Assembly: GCA_964489055.1 (NCBI GenBank)
Contig: CAZAXF010000013.1
Coordinates: forward strand, 1 to 61,546
Length of the DNA: 61,546 nucleotides
DNA from: 66-474 sp964489055
Lineage (GTDB): Bacteria > Pseudomonadota > Gammaproteobacteria > Xanthomonadales > Rhodanobacteraceae
Reading direction: 5' to 3'
Shown here: positions 46,835 to 55,702 of the stretch, piece by piece
How the letters are laid out: each line of letters opens with the position of its first letter
How positions within the stretch are numbered: position 1 is the stretch's first letter
Position numbers and translations under genes: made by a program
Notes under the pieces: model-generated
The model's input: only the letters and a program-made list of their open reading frames with translations
The model's database searches: none
Told to the model about the DNA's origin: nothing

Positions 46835-47040
46835 CCCGGAATCGCGAAGCGGTATCCGGGATCCAGTGCGTTTGCGGATCAACGCGTTGCTCAAGGCCTT
46901 GCCTGGCGCAAATACCTGACCATGCCACTACCTCGATGATCCGGTGACGCGCCGACCAGGCACCTCGCTGCGCGACGTGGCGAGAAACCACGACCAGCAC
47001 ATTGGCGATCCACTGCGCGGTACGGGCACCCGACACGGGT

Positions 47041-47808
47041 TCAATCGTCGTCGTTGCCGTACACCGCCGGTTCGTCATCGGCGCACAGGTCGGTCAGGCG
47101 CTCGGGGCACAGGATCTGCACCCGCTTGCGGTTCACGATCAGCACGCCTTCGGCTTCCATGCGGCCGAACAGGCGGCTGACCGTTTCCATGGCAAGGCCG
47201 AGGTAGCTGGCCAGGTCGCGGCGCGACATCGGCAGGTACAGGTCGTGCGGATCGAGCGATGCCCGCGCGCAGCGCGCGGAGTACCCTCGCAGGAACAGCG
47301 CCAGCCGCTCCCGCGCGTGCAGCCTGCCCATCATCACCACGTGGCCCTGGTCGATCTCGGTCCGGCGGGTGATGAAGTGGGCCAACTGCTCGTGCAATGC
47401 GGGCAACTGGCTCAGCAGCGGCTGCAGTTGACGGTACAGGATCTCGCAGACGGTCGAGCGTTCCAGCGCCTCGCCGGTGCCGATGTAACGGTCCCGCCCC
47501 ATCCCGCCGATGCCCAGGATTTCGCCCGGAAGGTGGAAGCCGATCACCTGCACGTTGCCCGCTCGGTCCTCGGCGTAGGTCTTGAGCGAACCCGACCGCA
47601 CCACGTACAGCGTGCACGCGGCATCGCCCTGCCGGAACAGCACCTCGCCGCGATCCAGCGGGTGCCGGTTGCGGATCAGCGCATCCAGGCGCCTGGGATC
47701 GACCCCGCCGGTGTCGGTCAGCGAATACAGTTCGCCGGGCGCGTAGGACCGACCGCTGCGACGCAACTGGTCGAGGGCGACGGTGAACGGGCTGGCGGTC
47801 GTGGCCAT
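47041..47808 (-). CDS. Crp/Fnr-family regulator without iron-sulfur ligands
   Basis: A 255-residue regulator with a cyclic-nucleotide-binding-type beta-roll (LFRQGDAACTLYVVRSGSLKTY, FHLPGEILGIGG) and a helix-turn-helix MSRRDLASYLGLAMETVSRLFGRME, whose E-T-V-S-R is the Fnr/Dnr recognition type for TTGAT. It has no N-terminal C-x2-C motif, so it cannot bind a cluster like Fnr; it may be Dnr-like, sensing nitric oxide by other means. It lies 98 bases after uspA on the same strand and is a candidate regulator of nirK. Confidence 0.88.
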   Translation of the reverse strand: MATTASPFTVALDQLRRSGRSYAPGELYSLTDTGGVDPRRLDALIRNRHPLDRGEVLFRQGDAACTLYVVRSGSLKTYAEDRAGNVQVIGFHLPGEILGIGGMGRDRYIGTGEALERSTVCEILYRQLQPLLSQLPALHEQLAHFITRRTEIDQGHVVMMGRLHARERLALFLRGYSARCARASLDPHDLYLPMSRRDLASYLGLAMETVSRLFGRMEAEGVLIVNRKRVQILCPERLTDLCADDEPAVYGNDDD

Positions 47809-47906
47809 GCGGCAAACTCGTCTGCGAGTGCCTACGATAGGCCACCCGGGCCTCAACCGCCAGTGACGCCCCCTGGCAGCCGGAATGGTCCCGACACCCG
47901 CAACCG

Positions 47907-48794
47907 TTACAGGTTGTCCAGCACCGCGCCACGCTGCACCAGGACGGCGCAGGGCGCGTTGCGCAGCACGCGCTCGGTGGTGCTGCCCAGCAGCACCCGG
48001 TCCAGGCCGGACAACCCCACCGTACCCATCACGATCAGGTCGATTTCCTCCTCACGGCAGAAGGACACGATTTCCGCGTCGGGCGGCCCGGTCCGCACCA
48101 GCCGCCGTTCCGGCGCCTGCGGCAGTGCGGTCGCGTCCAGCAGGCGGTCCAGCGATTCGCTGGCGCCCTGGCGCAACTCTTCCACGGACCTGACCATGCC
48201 GATGTAGGGAACGGCCCGTGGCGGTTCGACCACGTGCAGGGCAACCAGGCTGGCGCGGTGACGATGGGCGATCGCGGACGCCTGTTGCAGGGCAAGCGTA
48301 GAGTTTTCGGAAAAATCCACCGGCGCCAGTACGCGACGGTAGCCGCCGGTGCGAAGTTCATGATCCGCACCGATTACCATGACCGACACCGGCGCGCGTC
48401 GCAGCACCTCGGCAGCCACGCTGCCCAGGAACATGCGGCTGACGCCCTTGCGCGCCTGCGTGCCCATCACGATCAGGTCGATGGCGCGCTCCTCGGCATA
48501 GTGCACGATGGCCGGCGCCTCCTTGAGATGCTGGATGACGTCGGTGACCACCGGGGTCTGGATGTTGCACACGCTTTGTTCGAGGTCCTTCCGGCACAGG
48601 TCGGTGACGACCTCCACGATCTCGTCGATGCTGGGCAACGCGGCCCGACCGTATGTTTGCGGATGCAGCACCTGGACGTGCACCACGTGCAGTTCGGCCC
48701 CGGCTGCGGCGGCGATCGCGGCTGCGCGCGCCAGCGCCCGGTCGCACGCCGGCGAAAAGTCGGTCGGAATCAGGATTCGGGAAAGCTTGGCCAT
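47907..48794 (-). CDS. Tandem universal stress protein (UspA family)
   Basis: A 295-residue protein with two Usp domains (about residues 1-145 and 150-295), each with the ATP-binding motif G-x2-G-x9-G-S/T (GTQARKGVSRMFLGSVAAEV and GTVGLSGLDRVLLGSTTERV). ATG 48794 has AGGAG 8 bases upstream. A strong Fnr-like box lies 89 bases ahead. Tandem Usp proteins are common members of Anr/Dnr regulons and protect non-growing cells. Confidence 0.9.
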   Translation of the reverse strand: MAKLSRILIPTDFSPACDRALARAAAIAAAAGAELHVVHVQVLHPQTYGRAALPSIDEIVEVVTDLCRKDLEQSVCNIQTPVVTDVIQHLKEAPAIVHYAEERAIDLIVMGTQARKGVSRMFLGSVAAEVLRRAPVSVMVIGADHELRTGGYRRVLAPVDFSENSTLALQQASAIAHRHRASLVALHVVEPPRAVPYIGMVRSVEELRQGASESLDRLLDATALPQAPERRLVRTGPPDAEIVSFCREEEIDLIVMGTVGLSGLDRVLLGSTTERVLRNAPCAVLVQRGAVLDNL

Positions 48795-48882
48795 GGCCTT
48801 TGCTCCTGTCGCGGCACGACCATGCGCCGTACCGGAAATGCAAGGATCAAGCCCGATTGTGGACGACCCGGGCGGACCCGTG

Positions 48883-48896
48883 TTGATGCCGGTCAA
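48883..48896. promoter_or_regulatory. Fnr/Anr-like box upstream of uspA
   Basis: TTGATGCCGGTCAA is the best match in the window to the Fnr/Anr consensus (TTGAT-N4-ATCAA, one mismatch). It lies 89 bases before the uspA start and between uspA and the nirK 3' end. Confidence 0.6.
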
Positions 48897-48963
48897 ACTT
48901 GCGCACGCGGCGCCCTTTGCCAAGGGTGCCGCGCAAACCGCCGGGGCTTGCAACCCGCAGCGG

Positions 48964-50979
48964 TTACTTTCCCGGCCCCTTCGCCCGCTCCGCCTTTACC
49001 TGCTCGGCGGTGACCAGTTTGGCATTGTTGCCCCAGGACGTGCGCTCGTGGTTGGCGATGTCGGCGACATCGGCATCGCTGAGTGCGGACGCAAACGGCG
49101 GCATGGCGCTGGGATAGGTGACGCCGTCGATGGCCTCGCCATGCAATCCGTGCAGGATCACGTCGATGTGCTTGGCGGGATCGGGGTTGAGTACCGCGGC
49201 GTTGCCCTTCAACGGCGGGAACGCGCCGGGCAGTCCGGTGCCGGTGGCCTGGTGGCAGGCCGCGCAGGTGCTCGCATACAGTGATGCTCCGCGCGCCGGG
49301 TCGAACTTGTACGGCCCGGAAGGTGCTGCTGCGGCGGGCGCAGCCGCCTGCGGCGCCGATGCCCCGGCAGCCGGTTCGGCCTGTTCGATGGGCGGCTTCG
49401 CCGTAACCTGCGCGCCACCGGGTGCGCGCACGTCCAGTACGCCCAGTGCACCCAGCGAAGCGTGCGCAAGGTCGTGGTCCAGGAACGGGTACTTGCCCGG
49501 TTCGGGCAGGGTGAGGTCGAACACCATGCCCGAGCCCGGTCCGACGGTGTAGGCCTGGATGCCGGTCAACGCGTGCGCGGGGTTGCCGTCCGGGTACACG
49601 TCGTCGAAGATTCCGCCGATCACGTGGAACGAGGTCCACAGGTTCGGGCCGGCGTTCACCACGTAGAAGCGCACGCGTTCGCCCGCGGTGGCGGTCAGCG
49701 GATGATCGCGGTACTGGAACGCGACACCGTTGAACACCACCTCGTCCGGACGCTCCTGCATCATTTTCTCGAAGTTGGGCCCCATCAGCTTTCCGGAAAT
49801 CTGCTGCGTGTACCACTCGCCCTGCACCAGCACGTAGCTCTCGGCCGCGGGCGGCAGGGGCGTGGCCGGATCGACAATGATCGCGCCGTACATGCCGTTG
49901 GCCACGTGCAGGATCACCGGCGGCGTGCCGCAGTGGTACAGGAACGCCCCGGGCACCTTGGCGACAAATGAATAGGTGAGCTTCTCGCCCGGCTGGATCT
50001 CGACGTAGTGCATGCTGGGCGGCGTGATCGCGGCGTGGAAATCCAGCGAGTGCTCCATCGTGCCTCGGTTGGTGAAGGTGACGTTGACGGTCTGGCCTTG
50101 GCGCACGTGGATCACCGGGCCGGGCACCTCGTCGCCGAAGGTCCAGGCCTGGTACTCGACGCCGCTGGCGATCGACACCGTCTTGTCAGTGGACTCGATG
50201 TTGACGTCCACGCTGTTGCCGGGTTGCAGCGGCGGCAGGCGCGCGTCACGCGCCTTGGGCACCGGCTCCTTCGAGGCCAGCGACAGCGGCGATACCGCGG
50301 CGGCCGCAGCCGTCGGCGTGGGTGCCGCAACGTGCACGGTGCTGTGCAGGCCGCCAATCAGGAAAAACACCAGCAGCACCAGCCCGGCGATGGCCGTGAT
50401 CTGCGCCGCCGCCGAGGACGGCGGCCGTGCCTGCAGCCGGGTGACGTGGCTCCATTCGGCGATCCTGGCCCAGCCCGGCCAGCGCCGTTCGATCAGGTAA
50501 TCGATGCTGTAGGGACTGGGTCCACCGCGATAGTTGATGCCGATCAGCGCCACGAACACCAGCACGTACGTGATCGCGTTGCCGGCGTTGGCCGCTCCGA
50601 CCGCATACGGCCCGCCGAAGCCTTCGGCCGTGCTCCAGATCAGCAGGCTGAACAGCGCGCCGAGCACGTAGGTGGTGCGGCGCGCGAAGCCCAGCAACAA
50701 GGCAAGCGCGAGCGCCGTTTCGGCGATGCGGGTCAGCCACACGAACAACGCCGGGTGCGGCGTGACGATGGCAATCCACATCTCGAACCACCACGCCGAC
50801 CACGCGGGCTGGCCGCTGGCCGCGTTGTGCAGGTAGCCGACGTAGTTCGCCGCGAACTGCGACGTCCAGGTGAACGCGGCGCCCACGGCCCAGATGATGC
50901 CGAAGGAGATGCGCAGCGCGGCGCTGGCAACGGCGGGCCAGGCGTCGGAAAAGCGGTGGCCCTCTTGCGTATCGGTCAT
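48964..50979 (-). CDS. nirK: Copper nitrite reductase with N-terminal DoxX-like and C-terminal cytochrome c domains
   Basis: Reduces nitrite to nitric oxide. In this 671-residue protein residues 10-215 are a membrane domain with about five segments resembling DoxX/DoxD. Residues about 250-525 are two cupredoxin domains, with type-1 copper ligands His310, Cys350, His358 and Met363, type-2 ligands His315, His349 and His502, and catalytic Asp313 and His452 (SFHVIGGIFDDVYPDG, as in class II AniA-type NirK). Residues 560-671 form a cytochrome c domain (CAACH 572-576, Met626 likely axial). The catalytic part would face the periplasm. Preceded by an Fnr-like box. Confidence 0.92.
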   Translation of the reverse strand: MTDTQEGHRFSDAWPAVASAALRISFGIIWAVGAAFTWTSQFAANYVGYLHNAASGQPAWSAWWFEMWIAIVTPHPALFVWLTRIAETALALALLLGFARRTTYVLGALFSLLIWSTAEGFGGPYAVGAANAGNAITYVLVFVALIGINYRGGPSPYSIDYLIERRWPGWARIAEWSHVTRLQARPPSSAAAQITAIAGLVLLVFFLIGGLHSTVHVAAPTPTAAAAAVSPLSLASKEPVPKARDARLPPLQPGNSVDVNIESTDKTVSIASGVEYQAWTFGDEVPGPVIHVRQGQTVNVTFTNRGTMEHSLDFHAAITPPSMHYVEIQPGEKLTYSFVAKVPGAFLYHCGTPPVILHVANGMYGAIIVDPATPLPPAAESYVLVQGEWYTQQISGKLMGPNFEKMMQERPDEVVFNGVAFQYRDHPLTATAGERVRFYVVNAGPNLWTSFHVIGGIFDDVYPDGNPAHALTGIQAYTVGPGSGMVFDLTLPEPGKYPFLDHDLAHASLGALGVLDVRAPGGAQVTAKPPIEQAEPAAGASAPQAAAPAAAAPSGPYKFDPARGASLYASTCAACHQATGTGLPGAFPPLKGNAAVLNPDPAKHIDVILHGLHGEAIDGVTYPSAMPPFASALSDADVADIANHERTSWGNNAKLVTAEQVKAERAKGPGK

Positions 50980-51038
50980 GCGACGAAATTCCCCGTGGAC
51001 AACGCCGGAGATTCTACCGCCGCAAACAGCATGTCCCC

Positions 51039-51052
51039 TTGACGCGCGTCAT
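51039..51052. promoter_or_regulatory. Fnr/Anr-like box upstream of nirK
   Basis: TTGACGCGCGTCAT lies 60 bases before the nirK ATG, in the TTGAC-N4-GTCAT form of the GNAT box. It also lies near the 3' end of the autotransporter gene, but faces nirK. Confidence 0.55.
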
Positions 51053-51089
51053 CCCGGATGCCGCGGCGTGGACCGCGACCACGCCGGAT

Positions 51090-53027
51090 TCACCACCCGA
51101 AGCTCACGCCGACCGTACCCCCGGTGTCGCCGCCGCTGGCCATCGTGCCGCCAAACAGGATGCTGCCGTGCCCTGGCAAAACGTGTGAATAACCCACCGC
51201 CATCGCACTTTGCCCGCCGTAGGTGCCCACCGCCGCGCTGATCCGGTTTTTGGTGCGCGCGCCGCCGGCGATCGCGCCGGCCATGCCGCCGATCGCCTGG
51301 CCCATGGCACCGATGCGCGCCATGCGCACGTCCACCTGGTGGAAACGCGTGCCGACCTGTTGCCGGAACTGGTCGAACGTGGTGCTGGTGACGAAGCCGG
51401 CGGCCATGTGGTCGGTGTAGGCCTCGGCCTGCAACAGGGTCTGCCGGCTGTTCGCGTCGGAATAGGTCTTCGCGCTTTGCAATGCCTCGTCCAGCTGCGA
51501 CACGTTCGCGGCATCGGTCGGTGCATTGCCGGCAGCGACGTTGGAAACCACGGTGCCGCCTGCGCCGCGCAGGGTGAGCGTGCTGCCGCTGTCCTGGTCG
51601 TATTCGACCTCGCGCGGGCCACCGCCCTGGCCGGCCGGGCCCTGTGGCCCGACGGGGCCTTGTGGCCCGGTCGCACCCCGCGGGCCGGCGGGGCCTTGCG
51701 CGCCTTGCGGTCCGGTCGGGCCGGTGGGGCCGACGGGGCCCTGCGGTCCTTGTGGCCCTGGCGGGCCGGCGGGAATGCCGGCGATCTTCGTGTACAGGTC
51801 CGAAAGCTGCGCGTCCACCGCGCCGAACGCATCACCCACGGTGTTGTAGGCCGAACCCTGGATGATGAACGTCGGCGCGGTGAACACGCCCCCCGCGAAA
51901 CTCGCGCCGCCACCGAGCGCCCCGGTCAGCAGTTTCATCTGCGCCAGGTTGACCGCATCGGTGTCGTCCTGCCCCGCTGCCACGTGCACGATGCGACGCT
52001 GCAGCGACGTGCTGCCGACCGAAAAGGTGTCGGCGACGTCGGCGACCGAACCCGAGCCGATCGCCACCGCACCGGTCGCAGTCGCGGACACCGATGCGCC
52101 GTGACCGATGGCGATGCCATCGCTGGCAGCAACCAGCACGTCGTGGCCGATGGCGACGGCACTGGTGGCGTCGTCGGCGACCCGGGTCGCATCCATGGGC
52201 CCCGCGCCAGCGCCAAATGCGATTGAATGATCCGCACCATCCCCCACGCTGGAAAACCCGCCAAATGCGCTGCTGAAGTCGGCGCTGGCAGTGTTGCTCT
52301 TGCCGAACGCATTGCTGAACACTCCGACCGCGGTGTTGTAAAACCCGACTGCACTGCTTTCGGCGCCACTCGCCGTGTTTTGGTATCCGAAGGCATTGCT
52401 GGCCCCGCCTTGCGCATGGTTGTGATAGCCGAATGCGCTGCTGCTGAAACCAGAGGCGCTGTTGCCGTTGCCGAACGCACTGGCACCCTGCCCCAGCGTG
52501 GAATTGGAGTAACCGAAGGCGGAAGCGCCCATTGCCAAAGCTGAGTTCCCGTTTCCGAACGAACTGCTGCCTTCAGCGATCGCCGAATTGGCGTAGCCGA
52601 AGGCACTGCTGTAGCGCCCAGCGGCCAGGTTGTCGGAGCCGAAGGCGCTGGCGGCCACGCCCAGCGCCGAATTGCTTTGCCCGAATGCGTTGGAACTCCA
52701 CCCATACGTCGAGTTCTGGTAGCCGAAGGCGTTGCTGTAGTCCGCTTCCGCAGTGTTGTATTGGCCGCACGCCGTCGCATAGTCGCCGTTCGCAGTGCTG
52801 CCCCAGGTGTCCGCCCCCAACGGGCTGGACAGCAGGCAGTCGTGGCCTGCCCACGCTGCGTGGCTGGCCAGCAGTCCGGTCAAAAGGGCTGCAAACAACA
52901 ATCCGCGACGCGGCTTGTGGATGCGCGCGGCAGCCCCGGAGCCACGCCGGACACGTGCCAGCTCCGACGCCACCACGACGCGCTGCTGCTTGCCACTCCA
53001 GACAAGGCTGTAGATGCGCTTGTTCAT
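51090..53027 (-). CDS. YadA-like trimeric autotransporter adhesin with collagen-like segment
   Basis: Surface adhesin of 645 residues. The N-terminus is an extended signal peptide region (MNKRIYSLVWSGKQQ, ESPR type, cleavage after AWA near 60). A head follows with about fourteen-residue repeats ending in S-AFG-x-x-N-x-A (78-270), then a YadA-like neck (VNLAQMK). Next come 16 uninterrupted G-x-y triplets (421-468, GPPGPQGPQG onwards), a short coiled coil and a C-terminal YadA anchor ending GVSFGW. The C-terminal four-strand anchor forms a trimeric pore. Start 53027 follows AGGGGGTGACT. Confidence 0.9.
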   Translation of the reverse strand: MNKRIYSLVWSGKQQRVVVASELARVRRGSGAAARIHKPRRGLLFAALLTGLLASHAAWAGHDCLLSSPLGADTWGSTANGDYATACGQYNTAEADYSNAFGYQNSTYGWSSNAFGQSNSALGVAASAFGSDNLAAGRYSSAFGYANSAIAEGSSSFGNGNSALAMGASAFGYSNSTLGQGASAFGNGNSASGFSSSAFGYHNHAQGGASNAFGYQNTASGAESSAVGFYNTAVGVFSNAFGKSNTASADFSSAFGGFSSVGDGADHSIAFGAGAGPMDATRVADDATSAVAIGHDVLVAASDGIAIGHGASVSATATGAVAIGSGSVADVADTFSVGSTSLQRRIVHVAAGQDDTDAVNLAQMKLLTGALGGGASFAGGVFTAPTFIIQGSAYNTVGDAFGAVDAQLSDLYTKIAGIPAGPPGPQGPQGPVGPTGPTGPQGAQGPAGPRGATGPQGPVGPQGPAGQGGGPREVEYDQDSGSTLTLRGAGGTVVSNVAAGNAPTDAANVSQLDEALQSAKTYSDANSRQTLLQAEAYTDHMAAGFVTSTTFDQFRQQVGTRFHQVDVRMARIGAMGQAIGGMAGAIAGGARTKNRISAAVGTYGGQSAMAVGYSHVLPGHGSILFGGTMASGGDTGGTVGVSFGW

Positions 53028-53176
53028 AGTCACCCCCTTTGCCACGGACTCGTAAAGTTTCGTGTGGCATGCGGCAACCGGCTTGCACTTGCCTGTAATC
53101 CGACTGACACTCAGGCATAATCGGACGCGGTGCGCGCGGTCGTCGCGCACCGATGCGCCACCGCAGGGGACAGATC

Positions 53177-54163
53177 TTGAGTGCGAATGCGAAGATGGCG
53201 CGCGCACCGGCATGGCACTGGTTTTCCAGCAACGAAGTGCCGGCGCGCGAGCGGATGGCGGTGCTGAACGAACTCTTCGGCGCCAGCACGTTCCCCTGCG
53301 AACTGGTCCCGACCGACGAAAAAGCGCTCTACCTGGCCGGCTATGGCCTGGAACTGCCGGGCCTGTTCCTGACCCACGGCTTCAATCGCGGCGTCGAATA
53401 CCGCCGCAGCGCGCGGCACCTCGGCCACGGCGACAGCCTGATGTTCACGGTGACCCTGGGCGGTCGCTACCGGGTCGCCCAGCGAAACGCGGAACATGTG
53501 CTGCGGGCCGGTGAAGCCTGGGCAGCATTGGAGGACGAGCCAGCGCGCGCGACGATTCCGCCCGGCGAAACCCGCGAAAGCCTCGCGCTGATCCTGCCGC
53601 GGCGTGCACTGGACGGCATGCAACTGGACATGGACGCGCTGCTGCAACCAGCGGTGGATTGTGACCGCAACGCCCTGCAGCTTCTGGTCGGATACGTGCG
53701 CAGCCTCGAGGCGGCCCGGTCGCCGCTGTCATCCGCGCTGGCCGAACGCGCAGCCGAGCACCTGCTCGACCTGGCTGCGTTGACGCTGCGCGCGCGCGGC
53801 GACGCGCGCGGGATCGCACGCACGCGCGGCCTGCCCGCGGCGCGCCTGCAGCGCATCAAGGACGACATCGGACGGCACGTTGCCAGCGGCCAGCCGGTCA
53901 CGCTGGCCACAATCGCGGCCCGGCACCACATCTCGCCCGTCTACGTGCAGAAACTTTTCGAGCGCGACGGCACCAGCCTCACCGCGTTCGTGCTGGAACA
54001 ACGGCTGGAACGCGTGCACCGCCACCTTCGCAATCCGCGCTACGCCGCCCACGGCATCAGCCGGATCGTCTTCGACGCCGGCTTCAACAATTTGTCCTGG
54101 TTCAACCGCGCCTTCAAGCGCCGCTACGGCGCGACGCCATCGGACGTTCGCGCGGGTGGATAA
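53177..54163 (+). CDS. AraC-family transcription regulator
   Basis: A 328-residue regulator: an N-terminal region of the AraC-binding type I (like PchR/Oxy- or FeaR-type sensor regions), and a C-terminal double helix-turn-helix (TLATIAARHHISPVYVQKLF, YAAHGISRIVFDAGFNNLSWFNRAFKRRYGATPSDVR). TTG 53177 follows GGGGA with 7 bases spacing; ATG 53153 is also in frame without such a site. Divergent from the autotransporter gene with a 150-base shared upstream, so it may control that adhesin; convergent with nuoN. Confidence 0.85.
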   Translation: MSANAKMARAPAWHWFSSNEVPARERMAVLNELFGASTFPCELVPTDEKALYLAGYGLELPGLFLTHGFNRGVEYRRSARHLGHGDSLMFTVTLGGRYRVAQRNAEHVLRAGEAWAALEDEPARATIPPGETRESLALILPRRALDGMQLDMDALLQPAVDCDRNALQLLVGYVRSLEAARSPLSSALAERAAEHLLDLAALTLRARGDARGIARTRGLPAARLQRIKDDIGRHVASGQPVTLATIAARHHISPVYVQKLFERDGTSLTAFVLEQRLERVHRHLRNPRYAAHGISRIVFDAGFNNLSWFNRAFKRRYGATPSDVRAGG

Positions 54164-54252
54164 CGCCCCCGCGGGCGGCGCAGATCCGTTGGCGCCGCTG
54201 ACCGGCGTCCCGGCACCGGACCATTGGCGACATATCGCGCCGCCCGAAGAAA

Positions 54253-55692
54253 CTACACGCCGAACGCCGCCTGGCACCAGGCGTACAACACCCCGGAGAA
54301 GCCGATCATCGCGATCAGGCCCAGCGCGTTGACCGACAGCAGCCAGCGCAGCGTGAGGTCCGGCTTGGGGGAAAGCTCGACACCCTCGGCGGGTTCGCCG
54401 AAGTACATCACCCAGACCACGCGCAGGTAGTAGAACAGGCCGATGATCGCGCAGATGATCGCGACGATCGCCAGCCACAACATGCCGCCGTTGATCGCGG
54501 CCTTGAGCACCAGCACCTTGGCGGCGAAGCCCCACAGCGGTGGAATGCCCGCCAGTGAGAACATCGCGATCGCCATCATGCCGGCCATCCAGGGCGAACG
54601 CCGGTTGAGGCCACGGAGGTCGTCGATCATCTCGCACTCGAAGCCCTTCTTCGCCAGCGCCAGGATCACACCAAAGGCCACGGTTTCCATCAGCGCGAAG
54701 CACACGGCGTAGAACAGCGCCGAGGCATAACCCTCCGGCGTCGGGTTGGACAGCGCCAGGAACACGAAACCCATGTGCGAAATGGTGGAGTACGCCAGCA
54801 TGCGCTTGAAGTTGGCCTGCGCGATCGCGACCACGTTGCCGACGATCAGCGACAGCGCCGCCATCACCGCGATCATCACGCGCCAGTCGCCCGCCAGCGG
54901 CCCGAGCCCGACCTCCAGCAAGCGGTACGCAAGCCCGATCGCCGCAAGTTTGGGCACCGCGCTGATGTACATCGCGATCGGCGTGGGCGCGCCTTCATAG
55001 ACATCCGGCAGCCACATGTGGAACGGCACCGTGCCGAACTCGAAGCCGATGCCGACCACCAGGAACACCAGCCCGAACTGCAGCAAGTGCAGGTGCTGCG
55101 TGGTGCCGACCGCGGCAAAGATCGCGCGCAAATCCAGCGTGCCGGTGGCCCCGTAGATCAGCGACATGCCGAACAAAAGCAGGCCGGAGGCCAGCGCGCC
55201 CAGCACGAAGAACTTGATCGCGGCTTCCGAAGACAGCTTCGACTCGCGGTTCATCGCCACCAGCGCGAATGCCGGCAGCGAGAACAGCTCCAGGCCCAGG
55301 TACACCGTGATCAGGCTGCCAGCGGAAACCAGGATCATCACGCCCAGCACCGAGAACATCGTCAACGAGTAGAACTCGCCGAGGAACAGGTCGCGGTCCT
55401 TCAGCCACGGCCGCGCCATCACGAACATCAGGATGGTCGCGACCATCACCGTGACCTTGAGGATCTCGGCCATGTGGTCACGCACGAACATGCCGCCGAA
55501 GGCACTGACCGACTGCGGCGGCTGGCCGCTGATCACCAGGTAGATGCCAACCAGCATCACGATGATCGCGACCCAGTGGGTCGCGTCGCGTTGTTCGTCG
55601 CGAATGAACACATCGAACAGCAGAACCAGGCACGCGGCAGCGGTCAGGTAAAGCTCGGGCACCAGCACCAGCACGTCGTTGATGGAAATCAT
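54253..55692 (-). CDS. nuoN: NADH-quinone oxidoreductase subunit N
   Basis: Antiporter-like proton-pumping membrane subunit of complex I, 479 residues, 14 segments. Signature blocks: ESKLSSEAAIKFFVLGALASGLLL, the lysine-bearing FHMWLPDVYEGAP in segment 7-8, and RMLAYSTISHMGFVFLAL. It follows nuoM by 10 bases and ends the operon; the AraC gene is convergent 89 bases beyond, with a 7-bp-stem hairpin at 54175-54198 in between. Confidence 0.94.
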   Translation of the reverse strand: MISINDVLVLVPELYLTAAACLVLLFDVFIRDEQRDATHWVAIIVMLVGIYLVISGQPPQSVSAFGGMFVRDHMAEILKVTVMVATILMFVMARPWLKDRDLFLGEFYSLTMFSVLGVMILVSAGSLITVYLGLELFSLPAFALVAMNRESKLSSEAAIKFFVLGALASGLLLFGMSLIYGATGTLDLRAIFAAVGTTQHLHLLQFGLVFLVVGIGFEFGTVPFHMWLPDVYEGAPTPIAMYISAVPKLAAIGLAYRLLEVGLGPLAGDWRVMIAVMAALSLIVGNVVAIAQANFKRMLAYSTISHMGFVFLALSNPTPEGYASALFYAVCFALMETVAFGVILALAKKGFECEMIDDLRGLNRRSPWMAGMMAIAMFSLAGIPPLWGFAAKVLVLKAAINGGMLWLAIVAIICAIIGLFYYLRVVWVMYFGEPAEGVELSPKPDLTLRWLLSVNALGLIAMIGFSGVLYAWCQAAFGV

Positions 55693-55702
55693 GCTTCGAG
55701 CC

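Noticed and set aside
52230..52800. Repetitive DNA in the autotransporter gene as a CRISPR-like array
   Set aside because: Repeats follow codon periodicity and encode the YadA head motif; no equal spacers exist.
54175..54198. Rho-independent terminator between nuoN and the AraC gene
   Set aside because: A 7-bp stem with a 10-base loop exists but no T-run follows on either side, so I did not list it as a feature.
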